Of a DNA stretch of 64,000 nt, positions 22,857 through 31,971 are shown in pieces (the stretch's first letter is position 1; each line of letters begins with the position of its first letter). The position numbers and the translations under genes are program-made. The notes beneath the pieces are model-generated. The model searched no databases, had not been told where the DNA came from, and saw only the letters and a list, made by a program, of their open reading frames with translations. Source of the stretch: an uncultured Flavobacterium sp. (GTDB taxonomy: Bacteria; Bacteroidota; Bacteroidia; Flavobacteriales; Flavobacteriaceae); the NCBI RefSeq assembly GCF_943913405.1, contig NZ_CALTYA010000006.1, positions 46,094 to 110,093 of the forward strand, written 5' to 3'.

Positions 22857-25142
22857 TTATTTCAATTCAAATTCACTTTCCAAAACGTCATTAGAATTGG
22901 TTCCGACGAAGATTTTAAAAGTTCCTGGTTCTACTAAATAGTTTCCGTCATTGTCATAAAACCCAAGTTCTTTGTCTGTAAGCGTGAACAAAATTGTCTT
23001 GCTTTCTCCTTTTTTGAAGTTTACTAATTCAAAACCTTTCAGCTCTTTTACGGGCCTTGAAAGACTTCCCGAAATATCTCTGATATACAATTGAACTACT
23101 TCTTTTCCGTCATAATTTCCAGTATTTTTAACTTCAACCGTAACTTTTACAGGTTCTCCCTTAGCATAAGATGTTTTGCTTACTTTTAAGTTGGAATAAC
23201 CAAAAGAGGTATAACTCAAGCCAAATCCGAACGGAAATAATGGCGTTTTTTCTACGTCAGAATAATGCGACCAAAATACATTTTTATCACTGTCGATTGG
23301 TCTTCCCGTACTGTGTTGGTTGTAATAAATCGGGACTTGACCCACATTTCTTGGGAAACTCATTGGCAATTTTCCACTTGGATTATAATCTCCGTATAAA
23401 ACCTGCGCTACTGCATTTCCTGTTTCTGTTCCCAAATGCCAAGCTTCTACAATCGCAGGAATGTTTTCACTTGCCCACGGAATTGTCAAAGGTCTTCCAT
23501 TGTTTAAAACCAAGACGATATTTTTATTTACTTTATAAATCTCTTCTAATAATTCTTGCTGATTTCCCGGAAGGTCAAGATTCGTCCTGCTTCTTCCCTC
23601 ACCGCTTTGAAAGCCGTGCTCACCCAAAACCATCACCACGACATCTGCATTTTTTGCCACATTTTTTGCCGCTTCGAATCCGCTTTTGTCTGTAGTATTA
23701 AAAACCAATTCATCTAAAAATGTTGTTTTCCCAACAGTCAAGTCTGAGCCTTTTTCGTAAGTCAGTTTATTATCTTTGTATTTTTGCATTCCTTCCAGAA
23801 CAGAAACGGCAGTATTGTCTTCAGAAGCAATTCTCCAGCTTCCCAACGGACTATTTTTGTCGTTTGCCAAAGCACCAATCAAAGCAATTTTTTGTCCTGA
23901 TTTTTTTAATGGAAGTAAATTGCCATCGTTCTTTAAAAGCACGATTGATTTTTTAGCAACATCCAAAACGGCTTCATGGTTGGCTTTGCTTCCAATGGTT
24001 GCTTTTTCTCTCTTTTCATCCAAATATTTATACGGATTATCAAAAAGTCCGAGTTCAAATTTTACACGAAGAATTCTGCGAACGGCATCGTCTACCAAAG
24101 CCACGTCAATTTTTCCTTCATTGACTAATTTTGCCAATTCATACACATAAAGATTGGATTCCATATCCATGTCAGAACCCGCTTTTACTGCTTTTAAGGT
24201 CGCTTCAGCGCCGTCTTTTGCAAAACCGTGCGTAATCATTTCACGAACAGAAGCCCAATCAGAAATCACGAATCCGTCAAATTTCCATTTGCCTTTTAAA
24301 ATGTCTCTTTGCAAGAAACTATTTCCTGTTGCCGGAACTCCGTTTAAGATATTGAAAGAATTCATCATCGTTCTGACTCCAGCGTCATTTGCGGCTTTAA
24401 ACGGAGGCAAAACTGTATTGTACAAAGTCGCATTGCCGATATCAACCGTATTGTAATCGCGTCCAGATTCGGCAAATCCGTAAGCGGCAAAATGTTTGGC
24501 GCAAGCGGCAATCGTGTTTATGGCAGACAAATCATCGCCTTGAAAACCTTTCACTCTGGCAACGGCAATTTTACTTCCCAAATATGGATCTTCTCCTGCG
24601 CCTTCCATGACTCTTCCCCAACGAGCATCACGAGAAATATCTACATTTGGTCCAAAAGTCCAGTTAATTCCTGATGCGGAAGCTTCATCTGCGGCAACTT
24701 GCGCTGATTTTTTTATAGCTTCCAAATCCCAGCTTGCGGCTTCAGCCAACGGAATCGGGCTCAAGGTTTTATAACCGTGAATTACGTCAAAACCAATAAT
24801 TAGCGGAATTCCCAAACGGGTTTCTTCCACTGCAATTTTTTGTACGGCACGAACTTCTTTTACGCCACGAACGGTAAGCATCGAACCTACCCAGCCTTTT
24901 CGAAGATGTTCGTATTTCAATTCGGCTGAACCGCCTTTTGGAGCTGGTCCGGTTACGTCCCAAAATCCATTATATTGATTCATTTGCCCGACTTTTTCCT
25001 CTAAAGTCATTTCTTTTAAAAGAAGTGAAATTCTTTCTTCGATTGGTTTTTTCTTATCGAGATGTGCTTTGTTTTGTGCGTTCATTGCTGTGATTGTAAA
25101 AAGGGAAAAAATTCCTGCTATTATAATGTGTTTGTTTTTCAT
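22857..25142 (-). CDS. bglX: GH3 beta-glucosidase/beta-glycosidase, BglX-like
   Basis: The 761-residue secreted enzyme has a signal peptide (ending MNAQ) and the three-domain GH3 layout: TIM barrel (about 35-380), alpha/beta sandwich (about 390-610) and a C-terminal fibronectin-III-like domain (about 660-755). Nucleophile Asp295 is in GFVISDWASV; the substrate-binding KHFAAYG (Lys216-His217) and FGPNVDISRDARWGR are present. The acid/base lies in the sandwich domain near GEHGFQSGEGRSRTNL. It probably removes terminal beta-1,4-glucosyl (possibly mannosyl) residues from glucomanno-oligosaccharides in the periplasm. It is the last gene of a three-gene operon with two esterases. Confidence 0.92.
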   Translation of the reverse strand: MKNKHIIIAGIFSLFTITAMNAQNKAHLDKKKPIEERISLLLKEMTLEEKVGQMNQYNGFWDVTGPAPKGGSAELKYEHLRKGWVGSMLTVRGVKEVRAVQKIAVEETRLGIPLIIGFDVIHGYKTLSPIPLAEAASWDLEAIKKSAQVAADEASASGINWTFGPNVDISRDARWGRVMEGAGEDPYLGSKIAVARVKGFQGDDLSAINTIAACAKHFAAYGFAESGRDYNTVDIGNATLYNTVLPPFKAANDAGVRTMMNSFNILNGVPATGNSFLQRDILKGKWKFDGFVISDWASVREMITHGFAKDGAEATLKAVKAGSDMDMESNLYVYELAKLVNEGKIDVALVDDAVRRILRVKFELGLFDNPYKYLDEKREKATIGSKANHEAVLDVAKKSIVLLKNDGNLLPLKKSGQKIALIGALANDKNSPLGSWRIASEDNTAVSVLEGMQKYKDNKLTYEKGSDLTVGKTTFLDELVFNTTDKSGFEAAKNVAKNADVVVMVLGEHGFQSGEGRSRTNLDLPGNQQELLEEIYKVNKNIVLVLNNGRPLTIPWASENIPAIVEAWHLGTETGNAVAQVLYGDYNPSGKLPMSFPRNVGQVPIYYNQHSTGRPIDSDKNVFWSHYSDVEKTPLFPFGFGLSYTSFGYSNLKVSKTSYAKGEPVKVTVEVKNTGNYDGKEVVQLYIRDISGSLSRPVKELKGFELVNFKKGESKTILFTLTDKELGFYDNDGNYLVEPGTFKIFVGTNSNDVLESEFELK

Positions 25143-25183
25143 TTGTTTTTTGGTTTGTGTGAATTGGTATTACTTTTACATTT

Positions 25184-26554
25184 TTATTCACTTATAAAAG
25201 CAGAAGCCGGAAGGTTTGCACTATTAAATAAATCAGATTGTGCAGTGTTCTTCCAAGCAAACCGCACTGATTTTGGTTCTTTTACAAATTTTGAAGTAAC
25301 TTGTATTGTATTGTTGTTTATTATAGCTTCAGCCAGATGGTAAACCCTATCGCTTCCTGCAATTTCAAAAAGTCTTGATTTTTTGTTCTTGAAATGCAAT
25401 CCTTCGGCATTTTCGAAAGTAACTGTAATCGTATTTTTTTCAATTTTAATATTCTTAAAAAACGGTCCCTCGACAATCGTATTTCTGGTTTTATACTGTT
25501 TTTTCAAGGCGATTTCTGCCAAGCGATTTCCGACAGTTTTTTTATCCTTCGGATGAATATCGTCAGTTGTAGAAATATCCGAAGTCATTGCCATGCCTGT
25601 TTGCTCCACAAGACTGAGGACTTTTCGTTGCGCATTTTGAATTTCTACACCTGAGAAGTGATTGTCGCCATATTGATAGGGAGCTATCTGCACATAATAA
25701 AACGGAAATTCCTGATTCCACTTTTCACGCCATGATTTTATAAGCGCAACAAGTGTTTTCTCATAGTTTTGGGCACCAACATTACTCTCGCCTTGGTACC
25801 AAATCGTGCCTGCAATCTTGAATCCAGCCAAAGGATTTATCATAGCATTGAATGCTCTTCCTGGTAAATTCGGTCCGTATTCTGTTGGTTCTTTTTTGCT
25901 GGCTGCTTCTGCCAAAATTTGGTCACTTTTGATAGTAGGTTCTGGAATCCAGATTTCGGCAGGAGTTCCTCCCCACGAAGAATTGATAAGCCCGATTGGA
26001 ACGTTTTTTAAATCTTCCTGCAAATGAAGTGCAAAGAAATAAGCAACAGCACTGAAATATTTCATTGTTTCGGGAGTACATTCTTCCCAATTTGCCGAAA
26101 GATTATCTTGTGGAGTTTTTGAAGTCAATTTTGGAACATTGAAAAAGCGAATGTTTGGGTGGTTGGCTAATTTCATTTCTTCTTCTCCATTTTTTATTCC
26201 CCACGAAGCATTCATTTCCATATTGGATTGGCCTGAACAAAGCCAGACTTCGCCAATAAGTATATTTTTTAAGGTTATTTGGTTATAGCCTTTTATGGTA
26301 ATTTCAAATGGCCCGCCAGCTTCAGGAGTTTTAATAATCAGGTTCCAATTGGCTTCGCTATCCGGTGTTGATTTATATTCCTTCTTATTCCAGCTCGTGA
26401 TAATTGTGATTTCTTCCTTCGGGCTTCCCCAACCCCAAATTTTCACTTCGGTATTTCGCTGCAATACCATATTATCTGAGAAGATATTCGGAAGCACTAC
26501 ATTTGCTGATGCTAAGTTGGTAAATACTAAAAATAATAAAATATATTTTTTCAT
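25184..26554 (-). CDS. Sialate O-acetylesterase-like SGNH esterase
   Basis: The 456-residue secreted protein belongs to the SASA/DUF303 type of SGNH esterases. The nucleophile motif is LCSGQSNMEM (Ser110), followed by GTIWYQGESN and a late DDIHPKDK supplying the catalytic Asp and His. An N-terminal beta domain (about 18-95) precedes the catalytic domain. Although the family name refers to sialic acid, members in plant-polysaccharide loci remove acetyl groups from hemicelluloses; in this locus acetylated galactoglucomannan is the probable substrate (inference from context). The gene lies between the CE2-type esterase and GH3. Confidence 0.87.
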   Translation of the reverse strand: MKKYILLFLVFTNLASANVVLPNIFSDNMVLQRNTEVKIWGWGSPKEEITIITSWNKKEYKSTPDSEANWNLIIKTPEAGGPFEITIKGYNQITLKNILIGEVWLCSGQSNMEMNASWGIKNGEEEMKLANHPNIRFFNVPKLTSKTPQDNLSANWEECTPETMKYFSAVAYFFALHLQEDLKNVPIGLINSSWGGTPAEIWIPEPTIKSDQILAEAASKKEPTEYGPNLPGRAFNAMINPLAGFKIAGTIWYQGESNVGAQNYEKTLVALIKSWREKWNQEFPFYYVQIAPYQYGDNHFSGVEIQNAQRKVLSLVEQTGMAMTSDISTTDDIHPKDKKTVGNRLAEIALKKQYKTRNTIVEGPFFKNIKIEKNTITVTFENAEGLHFKNKKSRLFEIAGSDRVYHLAEAIINNNTIQVTSKFVKEPKSVRFAWKNTAQSDLFNSANLPASAFISE

Positions 26555-26577
26555 TTTCTTACAGTAGAATTAGGGTA

Positions 26578-27657
26578 TTACCTCAACATTTTTTTCAAGA
26601 ACGGTTCATATTGTTTCGCCATAATCTTGTGGTCTTCTGCGTCAGGATGTGAAGTGCAACCGTGTGGTGTAACTGCCGTGAATTTAAAAATTTGAATTGG
26701 CTTCACTTGTCCATCCTTAAAAGAATTCCTGATTTTCTCAAGACAATCTGTGAAAACCTTATCCTTTTCGCCATTAACCATAGGACTGTTAACCAAAACA
26801 ATTTGCACATTTGGATTGTGTTTGTAAAGCATCTTGACAAAATTCACATAATTAGATACGAATTTTTTTGGATCAAATGGTTTTCTATCCTTTGTTTTGT
26901 CACCTTCTGAAAAATCATTTGTTCCCAAAGCAATGCTGATAATATCTGGCTTAAAGTTGAAATTATATGGTTTTGAAGCGTCGTTATTCAAGTATAAATT
27001 TTCGTAAACATTTGGCATTACAGGCTCCGTTTCGTCGTTCCAATTTCTATACATTCCCATTCCAGAAACAGAACTCAACTGAAAATCTATGTCCAAATCT
27101 CTTGAAAGCACAGGTCCATAAGCCAGATACGCATTGTGCTGGTCGAACCACTCGCCTTGTCCGCACGGAATTTCTTTGGTGTCATTTCCCATTCCAGAAG
27201 TGATCGAATTTCCAATGAATTCTATCTTTTTCTTTTCTTTTGTAGCAGTTTTAATAAGCTTTGTTTTTGCACCATTAAAGAGCACTCCGCCTGTAGAAGC
27301 TTCTGTCGCCTTAAAGATTTTAAGCGTATGTTTTTTATTTGAAGCTACTTTTATTGGATAATTTTTAAGCTGGTTTTCAACGCGAAGCCTCCCTATATAT
27401 TTCCCATCTAACTCCAATGAAACATAAGCATGATGTCCGTATTCATTTTTAGATTGCAACGAAATTTCACATGAATTTCCAGTGAAACTGAACGTTATCG
27501 AAGAAGCGGCGCTAATCAAAACAACCGAATTGTCAGCTAATTTTTCTGTTCTTCCTTGCGATATATAAAACTGATTATCAGATTGTTTTATTTGAGAAAA
27601 AGAAAAACTTGAAACAATCAGAAATAGAAATAAAAGGTTTTTTTTTGTGAATTGCAT
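26578..27657 (-). CDS. CE2-type SGNH acetylesterase
   Basis: The 359-residue secreted protein has a signal peptide (ending FSFSQ), an N-terminal jelly-roll domain (about 25-135) and a C-terminal SGNH hydrolase domain, the two-domain layout of carbohydrate esterase family 2. Block I is IEFIGNSITSGMG (Ser151), block III is IALGTNDFSEG, and the catalytic His is in SHPDAEDHKIM. CE2 enzymes deacetylate manno-, gluco- and xylo-oligosaccharides. It is the first gene of the minus-strand operon esterase-esterase-GH3 with gaps of 23 and 41 bases. No good promoter consensus was seen upstream. Confidence 0.88.
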   Translation of the reverse strand: MQFTKKNLLFLFLIVSSFSFSQIKQSDNQFYISQGRTEKLADNSVVLISAASSITFSFTGNSCEISLQSKNEYGHHAYVSLELDGKYIGRLRVENQLKNYPIKVASNKKHTLKIFKATEASTGGVLFNGAKTKLIKTATKEKKKIEFIGNSITSGMGNDTKEIPCGQGEWFDQHNAYLAYGPVLSRDLDIDFQLSSVSGMGMYRNWNDETEPVMPNVYENLYLNNDASKPYNFNFKPDIISIALGTNDFSEGDKTKDRKPFDPKKFVSNYVNFVKMLYKHNPNVQIVLVNSPMVNGEKDKVFTDCLEKIRNSFKDGQVKPIQIFKFTAVTPHGCTSHPDAEDHKIMAKQYEPFLKKMLR

Positions 27658-27797
27658 AATTTATAAAATACATTTTTGTAAAGTTATTAATTATGTGGTT
27701 TTATGTTTGTATTATAATATCATTTTGATGTATAATCTTTGCACTGAAAATTACAAAACTGGGTGTGATAGCAAAATGTTGGAAAGTTAAGCCATAT

Positions 27798-27926
27798 TTC
27801 AAAGATTTTGATACTACAAATTTCAAATATTATCCAAATCCTACTTCTTCAATTTTGACTATCTCACATTCAAGTGTTATTTCTGAAATACAGGTCATTA
27901 ACATTTTGGGACAAGCAATTTTGTAA
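27798..27926 (+). pseudogene. Orphan relic of a T9SS type A C-terminal sorting domain
   Basis: The frame reads FKYYPNPTSSILTIS then EIQVINILGQAIL, which is the beginning of a T9SS type A sorting domain (typical pattern F.vYPNPt...l.i......v.i.n.lGq.v). It stops in mid-domain at 27924. In the next frame the region continues VKVRAEDKTK and then LDGNFIIYKSK, plausible parts of the same domain after frameshifts. No upstream cargo domain or start codon is left in the 140 bases between it and the CE2 gene. A strong terminator still follows at 28006-28037. Confidence 0.6.
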
Positions 27927-28005
27927 AAGTGAGAGCTGAGGATAAAACGAAAATCATCAATATAATGAAGAAAAACTAGACGGAAATTTCATTATTTATA
28001 AAAGT

Positions 28006-28037
28006 AAAAGGCTGTCATTTCTGACAGCCTTTTTTAT
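28006..28037 (+). terminator. Rho-independent terminator after the T9SS relic
   Basis: AAAAGGCTGTCA (28006-28017) and TGACAGCCTTTT (28022-28033) form a 12-bp stem with a 4-base loop followed by TTATT. It probably terminated the lost T9SS gene. Confidence 0.8.
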
Positions 28038-28143
28038 TAAGCTTTTTAACTACATTAAAATAGATACTAATTGTGCTTAAAAGTTTTTCCGTGACAAATT
28101 GATTATTTGAACATATTCAATTTATACAATACGGGGTACATAA

Positions 28144-28266
28144 CTAAAATACAATATAGACAAGCCATGCTACCATTGCAATAAGAACAAGCCATGCTAC
28201 TGTCAGCCTCGACCTATATTTTCTTTCCATATACATTATTTCTTTATCAATATCTTCTTTTTTCAT
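28144..28266 (-). CDS. Small 40-residue single-span membrane protein
   Basis: A minus-strand frame codes for a 40-residue protein with a charged N terminus (MKKEDIDKEIMYMERKYRSR) and one hydrophobic helix containing an internal repeat, VAWLV at positions 23-27 and 32-36. The DNA of this repeat is exact over 14 bases (ACAAGCCATGCTAC-type on the plus strand). The positive residues before the helix suggest an N-in orientation. I do not recognise a family. Evidence for coding is the amphipathic/charged plus transmembrane layout in an otherwise empty 700-base gap. Confidence 0.5.
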   Translation of the reverse strand: MKKEDIDKEIMYMERKYRSRLTVAWLVLIAMVAWLVYIVF

Positions 28267-28381
28267 TTCAGCCAGGTTTTTTGTTAACTTAAATAAAGTT
28301 ATGAAATCTGTTTATAAATTAAAACAGGCAAAAACACCTGTTTTTACTATTCTAATTTTTAGACAAATAGCTTAATCTAAA

Positions 28382-30838
28382 CTAGAAAATAATCTTTTTA
28401 ATAAACTTTTGTCCATTATTAGATTGAACTTCAACCAGTAAAATTTGATTCATTGCTGGCAGATTTTCTATGCTTATTTTTGTACGATTTATATTTTTAG
28501 CATCATGAACTAATCGCCCAGAAATATCTAAAATTCTTATCTGGGTTATATTACCAGTTCCTAAACTGACTACTATATTTTGATTTCTATCTTTATAAAC
28601 AAGACAAATTTCTGGATCCACAAGACTATTTATTCCTAAAGTTTCATTTGTATATCTTAAAACAAAACGGTCGTTAAAAGTTCCGGCCAAAGTCTCAAAA
28701 CTATAATCAGATTGCTTAAGATCATGAAAAATCCCTAGTATTCTGTCTTCTAGATAAATAGTTCTGTCTGCCATTTCACCGTCGAGATTGCCGATGCTTA
28801 TTGTCAAATTTCCGTTCAATTCCGTTTTATAGCCTAGAGGCACAAAATCTTGATCATTGAAAGGCAATGCACGGCCATTTATGCTTAATTGTTTGCCATC
28901 TAATAAAGAGTAAAAAGTCACATAATTTCCTCCAAATAAATCAGCATCATATCCCCAATCTAGGCCATTTGTGGCATTTTCAATATAGCCGACTAAAGCT
29001 TGGCTGAACGCGCCTTCAGCATTTTGCAAATTCAGCCAAATTCGATGCTTTCCATCAACCGCTGGCAGCCTATAAAATTGGCTATTGAAACCACTTACAC
29101 GCATCTTATTATTAAAAACAGCCGTGGTATTTCCATTAAAAATTCCCTTGACAAAAAAGGATTGTCCGGCTGCGAAATATTTTGTCGGCACTACTCCCAT
29201 TGTAGTTCCCACACTGCCGCTAAAATTGTAAACTGCATAATCTGAAGATACGTAGCTTCCGCTTGAATTTGGTGGCGAATTGTGCGTCCAGACATAAGCT
29301 GTTCCATCAAGTACCGTATTATTTTGTAATAAAAATTGCTCAATATCAATTGCTGAAGGATAAGGATTTCCGACCAAATTCCATTTTTGAAGCAATGGAT
29401 CTGCCGAATTGCTTCCGACAATGCCATAACTAATAGTGCCATTGTTCGGTTTTCCAGTAAAAATTCCACCTAAATAAGGCTGTACTGTCGAAGGATTTGT
29501 TGAAAAAGTCTGCGGCGCCCTCACGCCATATCCTTTTCCAGGAACCATTGCTTCTGTGCCGTTCATGATTACGCTCCAAGACTGAATCGTAGCATTCCAT
29601 GAATAATATTTATCAGAAAGTGTCAGTGGCGACAGCGTCTGCAAGGTAAAATTTGAATCTGCAGTAAGCGGAGACGACCAATAAGTGTAATCATAGCGGT
29701 ACATCGGTTTTGTATAGCGGTGCATGGCAATATTTCCAGCATTATTCTTGAAACTGTAATGTTGCAAAAGACTCGCATTGTTGTTTATAACTAGCGTTCC
29801 GCCATTTTCCAACTGGTTATAAATAGTTATAAAATCTGTATTTGTACCGTTTCCTACAGTAAGCGTTTTCCCAGCTATTATTTGGCATGAGCAAGCCGTA
29901 AAACTGCCATTGACAGAAGTATTGTAATTTCCGTTGATAATTGCTTTTTTGCATCCCTGCGGCGTTCCGTTTGACCAGACAGTTCCGTTCCAAGTAGTTT
30001 CCATTGTGGCTTGGCAGGCATATTCCTCATATGTAATGCGAACCAATCCTGGAGCGCCATTTCCACCTTCATAAATTGAACTTGAAAATAATAATCCTCT
30101 TCCTGCACCGCTACCTCCGCCTCCATAATTGCTTCCGGCATTGCCAGTAAATCCTCCCAAAGCACTGAGCAATCCACCGTCTGTACCGTCACCGCCCTTG
30201 CCTCCATTGTCTGTTTTTGCCGCACCAGCTATAACACCAACAGCACTATTTCCAGCGCCACTGCTTCCGGCTCCTCCGCCTCCGCCTCCGGCACGATAAG
30301 CTAAAGCAACTACAATTGTATATGAAGTTCTACTTCCTCCATTTCCACCATCATATTTAATTTGGCCTACAGATTCTGAAGCTTTTGCTCCAAGAGCGCC
30401 AGTATTTATATTTTCTGAGAGGCCAGCGCCTCCTTTTGCCATAACAGTTGAAGCGCTTCCAAAATAAGAATCTCCTCCGTTTGGAGTAGTACCTGTGCCT
30501 CCATTACCAACGGCTACAGCATAGGTTTCACCAGGAACTACGCACAGAAGTGAACTGGAATATGCACCACCGCCACCGCCGCCACCTACATCAATGGCAT
30601 TCAATAAATTGCTTCCTTTTCCGCCTGCTCCCCAACATTCTACTTTTAAAGAAGTGACTCCAACTGGCACCGTAAAAGTTGTATTTGAAGTATAACTAAT
30701 TACGACTTGTGATAATCCCTGCTTAGGAATTAAAAAGAAGAGTAAAGCAAAGACTAATTTATTTGCGATTCTAAGAGCTTTATTTTTGTTCTGCAGAAGA
30801 AGAATAAATGACCGATAAAGTGTAGTTATGTACATCAT
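28382..30838 (-). CDS. Large glycine-rich T9SS-secreted protein
   Basis: The 818-residue protein has a signal peptide (about residues 1-43, ending GLSQ), a glycine-rich beta region (about 60-270, with repeated AGGGGGGAGSSG-like segments) of the type found in glycine-rich adhesin-like domains, then a long T9SS-cargo region with WSSPLT, WNLVGNPYPSAID and AGQSFFVKG motifs usual in such proteins, and a C-terminal type A sorting domain (about 730-818, ending GQKFIKKIIF). It should be exported by the type IX system and attached at or released from the surface. Ligand or function is unknown. It stands alone. Confidence 0.8.
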   Translation of the reverse strand: MMYITTLYRSFILLLQNKNKALRIANKLVFALLFFLIPKQGLSQVVISYTSNTTFTVPVGVTSLKVECWGAGGKGSNLLNAIDVGGGGGGGAYSSSLLCVVPGETYAVAVGNGGTGTTPNGGDSYFGSASTVMAKGGAGLSENINTGALGAKASESVGQIKYDGGNGGSRTSYTIVVALAYRAGGGGGGAGSSGAGNSAVGVIAGAAKTDNGGKGGDGTDGGLLSALGGFTGNAGSNYGGGGSGAGRGLLFSSSIYEGGNGAPGLVRITYEEYACQATMETTWNGTVWSNGTPQGCKKAIINGNYNTSVNGSFTACSCQIIAGKTLTVGNGTNTDFITIYNQLENGGTLVINNNASLLQHYSFKNNAGNIAMHRYTKPMYRYDYTYWSSPLTADSNFTLQTLSPLTLSDKYYSWNATIQSWSVIMNGTEAMVPGKGYGVRAPQTFSTNPSTVQPYLGGIFTGKPNNGTISYGIVGSNSADPLLQKWNLVGNPYPSAIDIEQFLLQNNTVLDGTAYVWTHNSPPNSSGSYVSSDYAVYNFSGSVGTTMGVVPTKYFAAGQSFFVKGIFNGNTTAVFNNKMRVSGFNSQFYRLPAVDGKHRIWLNLQNAEGAFSQALVGYIENATNGLDWGYDADLFGGNYVTFYSLLDGKQLSINGRALPFNDQDFVPLGYKTELNGNLTISIGNLDGEMADRTIYLEDRILGIFHDLKQSDYSFETLAGTFNDRFVLRYTNETLGINSLVDPEICLVYKDRNQNIVVSLGTGNITQIRILDISGRLVHDAKNINRTKISIENLPAMNQILLVEVQSNNGQKFIKKIIF

Positions 30839-30857
30839 AATTAGCAGATTTATCTTT

Positions 30858-30890
30858 CAAAATTACAAAATAATTCTCATTTAGAGAATT
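30858..30890 (-). promoter_or_regulatory. Probable promoter and operator of the glycine-rich T9SS gene
   Basis: On the minus strand TAATTTTG (30865-30858) matches the -7 consensus, 20 nt before the start at 30838. Just upstream, AATTCTC (30872-30878) and GAGAATT (30884-30890) form a 7-bp inverted repeat with a 5-base spacer covering the -33 position; a second TCTCA/TGAGA inverted repeat follows at 30906-30918. Confidence 0.45.
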
Positions 30891-30974
30891 AAAATAAAAT
30901 TATAATCTCATTATGAGAATTTAATAATTATTTAAATTCTCTTTTTGTAGTGATTTATTTGATAAGGAATCCTA

Positions 30975-31034
30975 TTTTGACTACAACAAAAGGCGTTTTG
31001 ACTACAGTTGCTTTTGGATATCTGGCGAACTTTG
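30975..31034 (+). promoter_or_regulatory. Candidate AraC operator and promoter of the NmrA gene
   Basis: TTTTGACTACA occurs exactly twice, at 30975-30985 and 30996-31006, a period of 21 bp (two helical turns) as in AraC half-sites. Twenty bases further on lies GAACTTTG (31027-31034), a near match to the -7 consensus. The AraC-family gene two genes downstream is a natural candidate for the binding protein. Confidence 0.55.
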
Positions 31035-31055
31035 TCCTAATTAAAAAAAGAAATT

Positions 31056-31958
31056 ATGAATATCGTACTTACAGGTTCTATAGGAAATATAGGAAAACCA
31101 CTCACACAAGAGCTAGTGAAAAAAGGTCATTCGGTAACTGTTATCAGCAGTGATCCTAAAAAACAGGCAACTATTGAAGCATTAGGAGCCAAAGCTGCCA
31201 TCGGCACCATGCAGGATGTGGATTTTTTAACAGAAACATTCAAAAACGCAGATATCGCTTATTGTATGGAAACGATTGACAGAAGCGCTTTTTCTGATCA
31301 AAATATTGACATCATTGCTAATATTGCTCAAATCGGGGAAAATTACAAGCAAGCCATTGAACAGACAGGCGTAAAACGAATAGTACACCTCAGCAGCATT
31401 GGTGCGCATACTGATAAAGGCAACGGAATCCTGCGTTTTCATTATGAAGTAGAAAAAATATTGAATCAGCTGCCAAGCGATGTTTCTATAAAATTTATGC
31501 GACCAACCGGATTTTTTACCAATATTTTTAGATCTATGCAAACCATAAAAGATCAAGGAGCAATAATATCTAATTATGGAGGCGACAAAAAAGAACCATG
31601 GGTTTCGCCTTTGGATATTGCCTCAGCAATTGCTAAAGAAATGGAATTGCCTTTTGAAGGAAGAACAATTCGTTATCTTGCAAGCGACGAGGCTTCTCCA
31701 AATGAAATAGCAAAAGCCATTGGTGAAGCTATTGGAAAACCTGAATTAAAATGGCTGGAAATTTCTGATGAGCAATTTTTAAACGGAATGATAACTGCGG
31801 GAATGAACAAAGAAATTGCCAAAGGTTTTACAGAAATGCAGTCAGCACAAGGAAGCGGTTCGTTATATGAAGATTATTACCAGAACAAGCCAACACTAGG
31901 CAAAGTGAAGCTGGCCGATTTTGCAAAGGATTTTGCGAAAGTTTTCAACCAACAATAA
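31056..31958 (+). CDS. NmrA/atypical SDR family NAD(P)-binding protein
   Basis: The 300-residue protein starts with the Rossmann motif MNIVLTGSIGNIGKPL and has the NmrA-type pattern GVKRIVHLSSIGAHT, FMRPTGFF and WVSPLDIASAIAKEM. It lacks the YxxxK catalytic pair in standard position, as do NmrA-like redox-sensing or quinone-reducing proteins (QorB type). It is followed after 13 bases by an AraC regulator on the same strand. The pair probably responds to a small electrophile or metabolite, but substrate and signal are unknown. Confidence 0.85.
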   Translation: MNIVLTGSIGNIGKPLTQELVKKGHSVTVISSDPKKQATIEALGAKAAIGTMQDVDFLTETFKNADIAYCMETIDRSAFSDQNIDIIANIAQIGENYKQAIEQTGVKRIVHLSSIGAHTDKGNGILRFHYEVEKILNQLPSDVSIKFMRPTGFFTNIFRSMQTIKDQGAIISNYGGDKKEPWVSPLDIASAIAKEMELPFEGRTIRYLASDEASPNEIAKAIGEAIGKPELKWLEISDEQFLNGMITAGMNKEIAKGFTEMQSAQGSGSLYEDYYQNKPTLGKVKLADFAKDFAKVFNQQ

Positions 31959-31971
31959 TTAACTTTGCAGC

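Noticed and set aside
23171..24674. Several plus-strand frames of 60-170 codons opposite the GH3 gene
   Set aside because: All are shadows of the GH3 reading frame with no domain of their own.
29878..30225. 115-codon frame inside the glycine-rich T9SS gene
   Set aside because: Results from the GC-rich glycine codons of the real gene; no independent signal.
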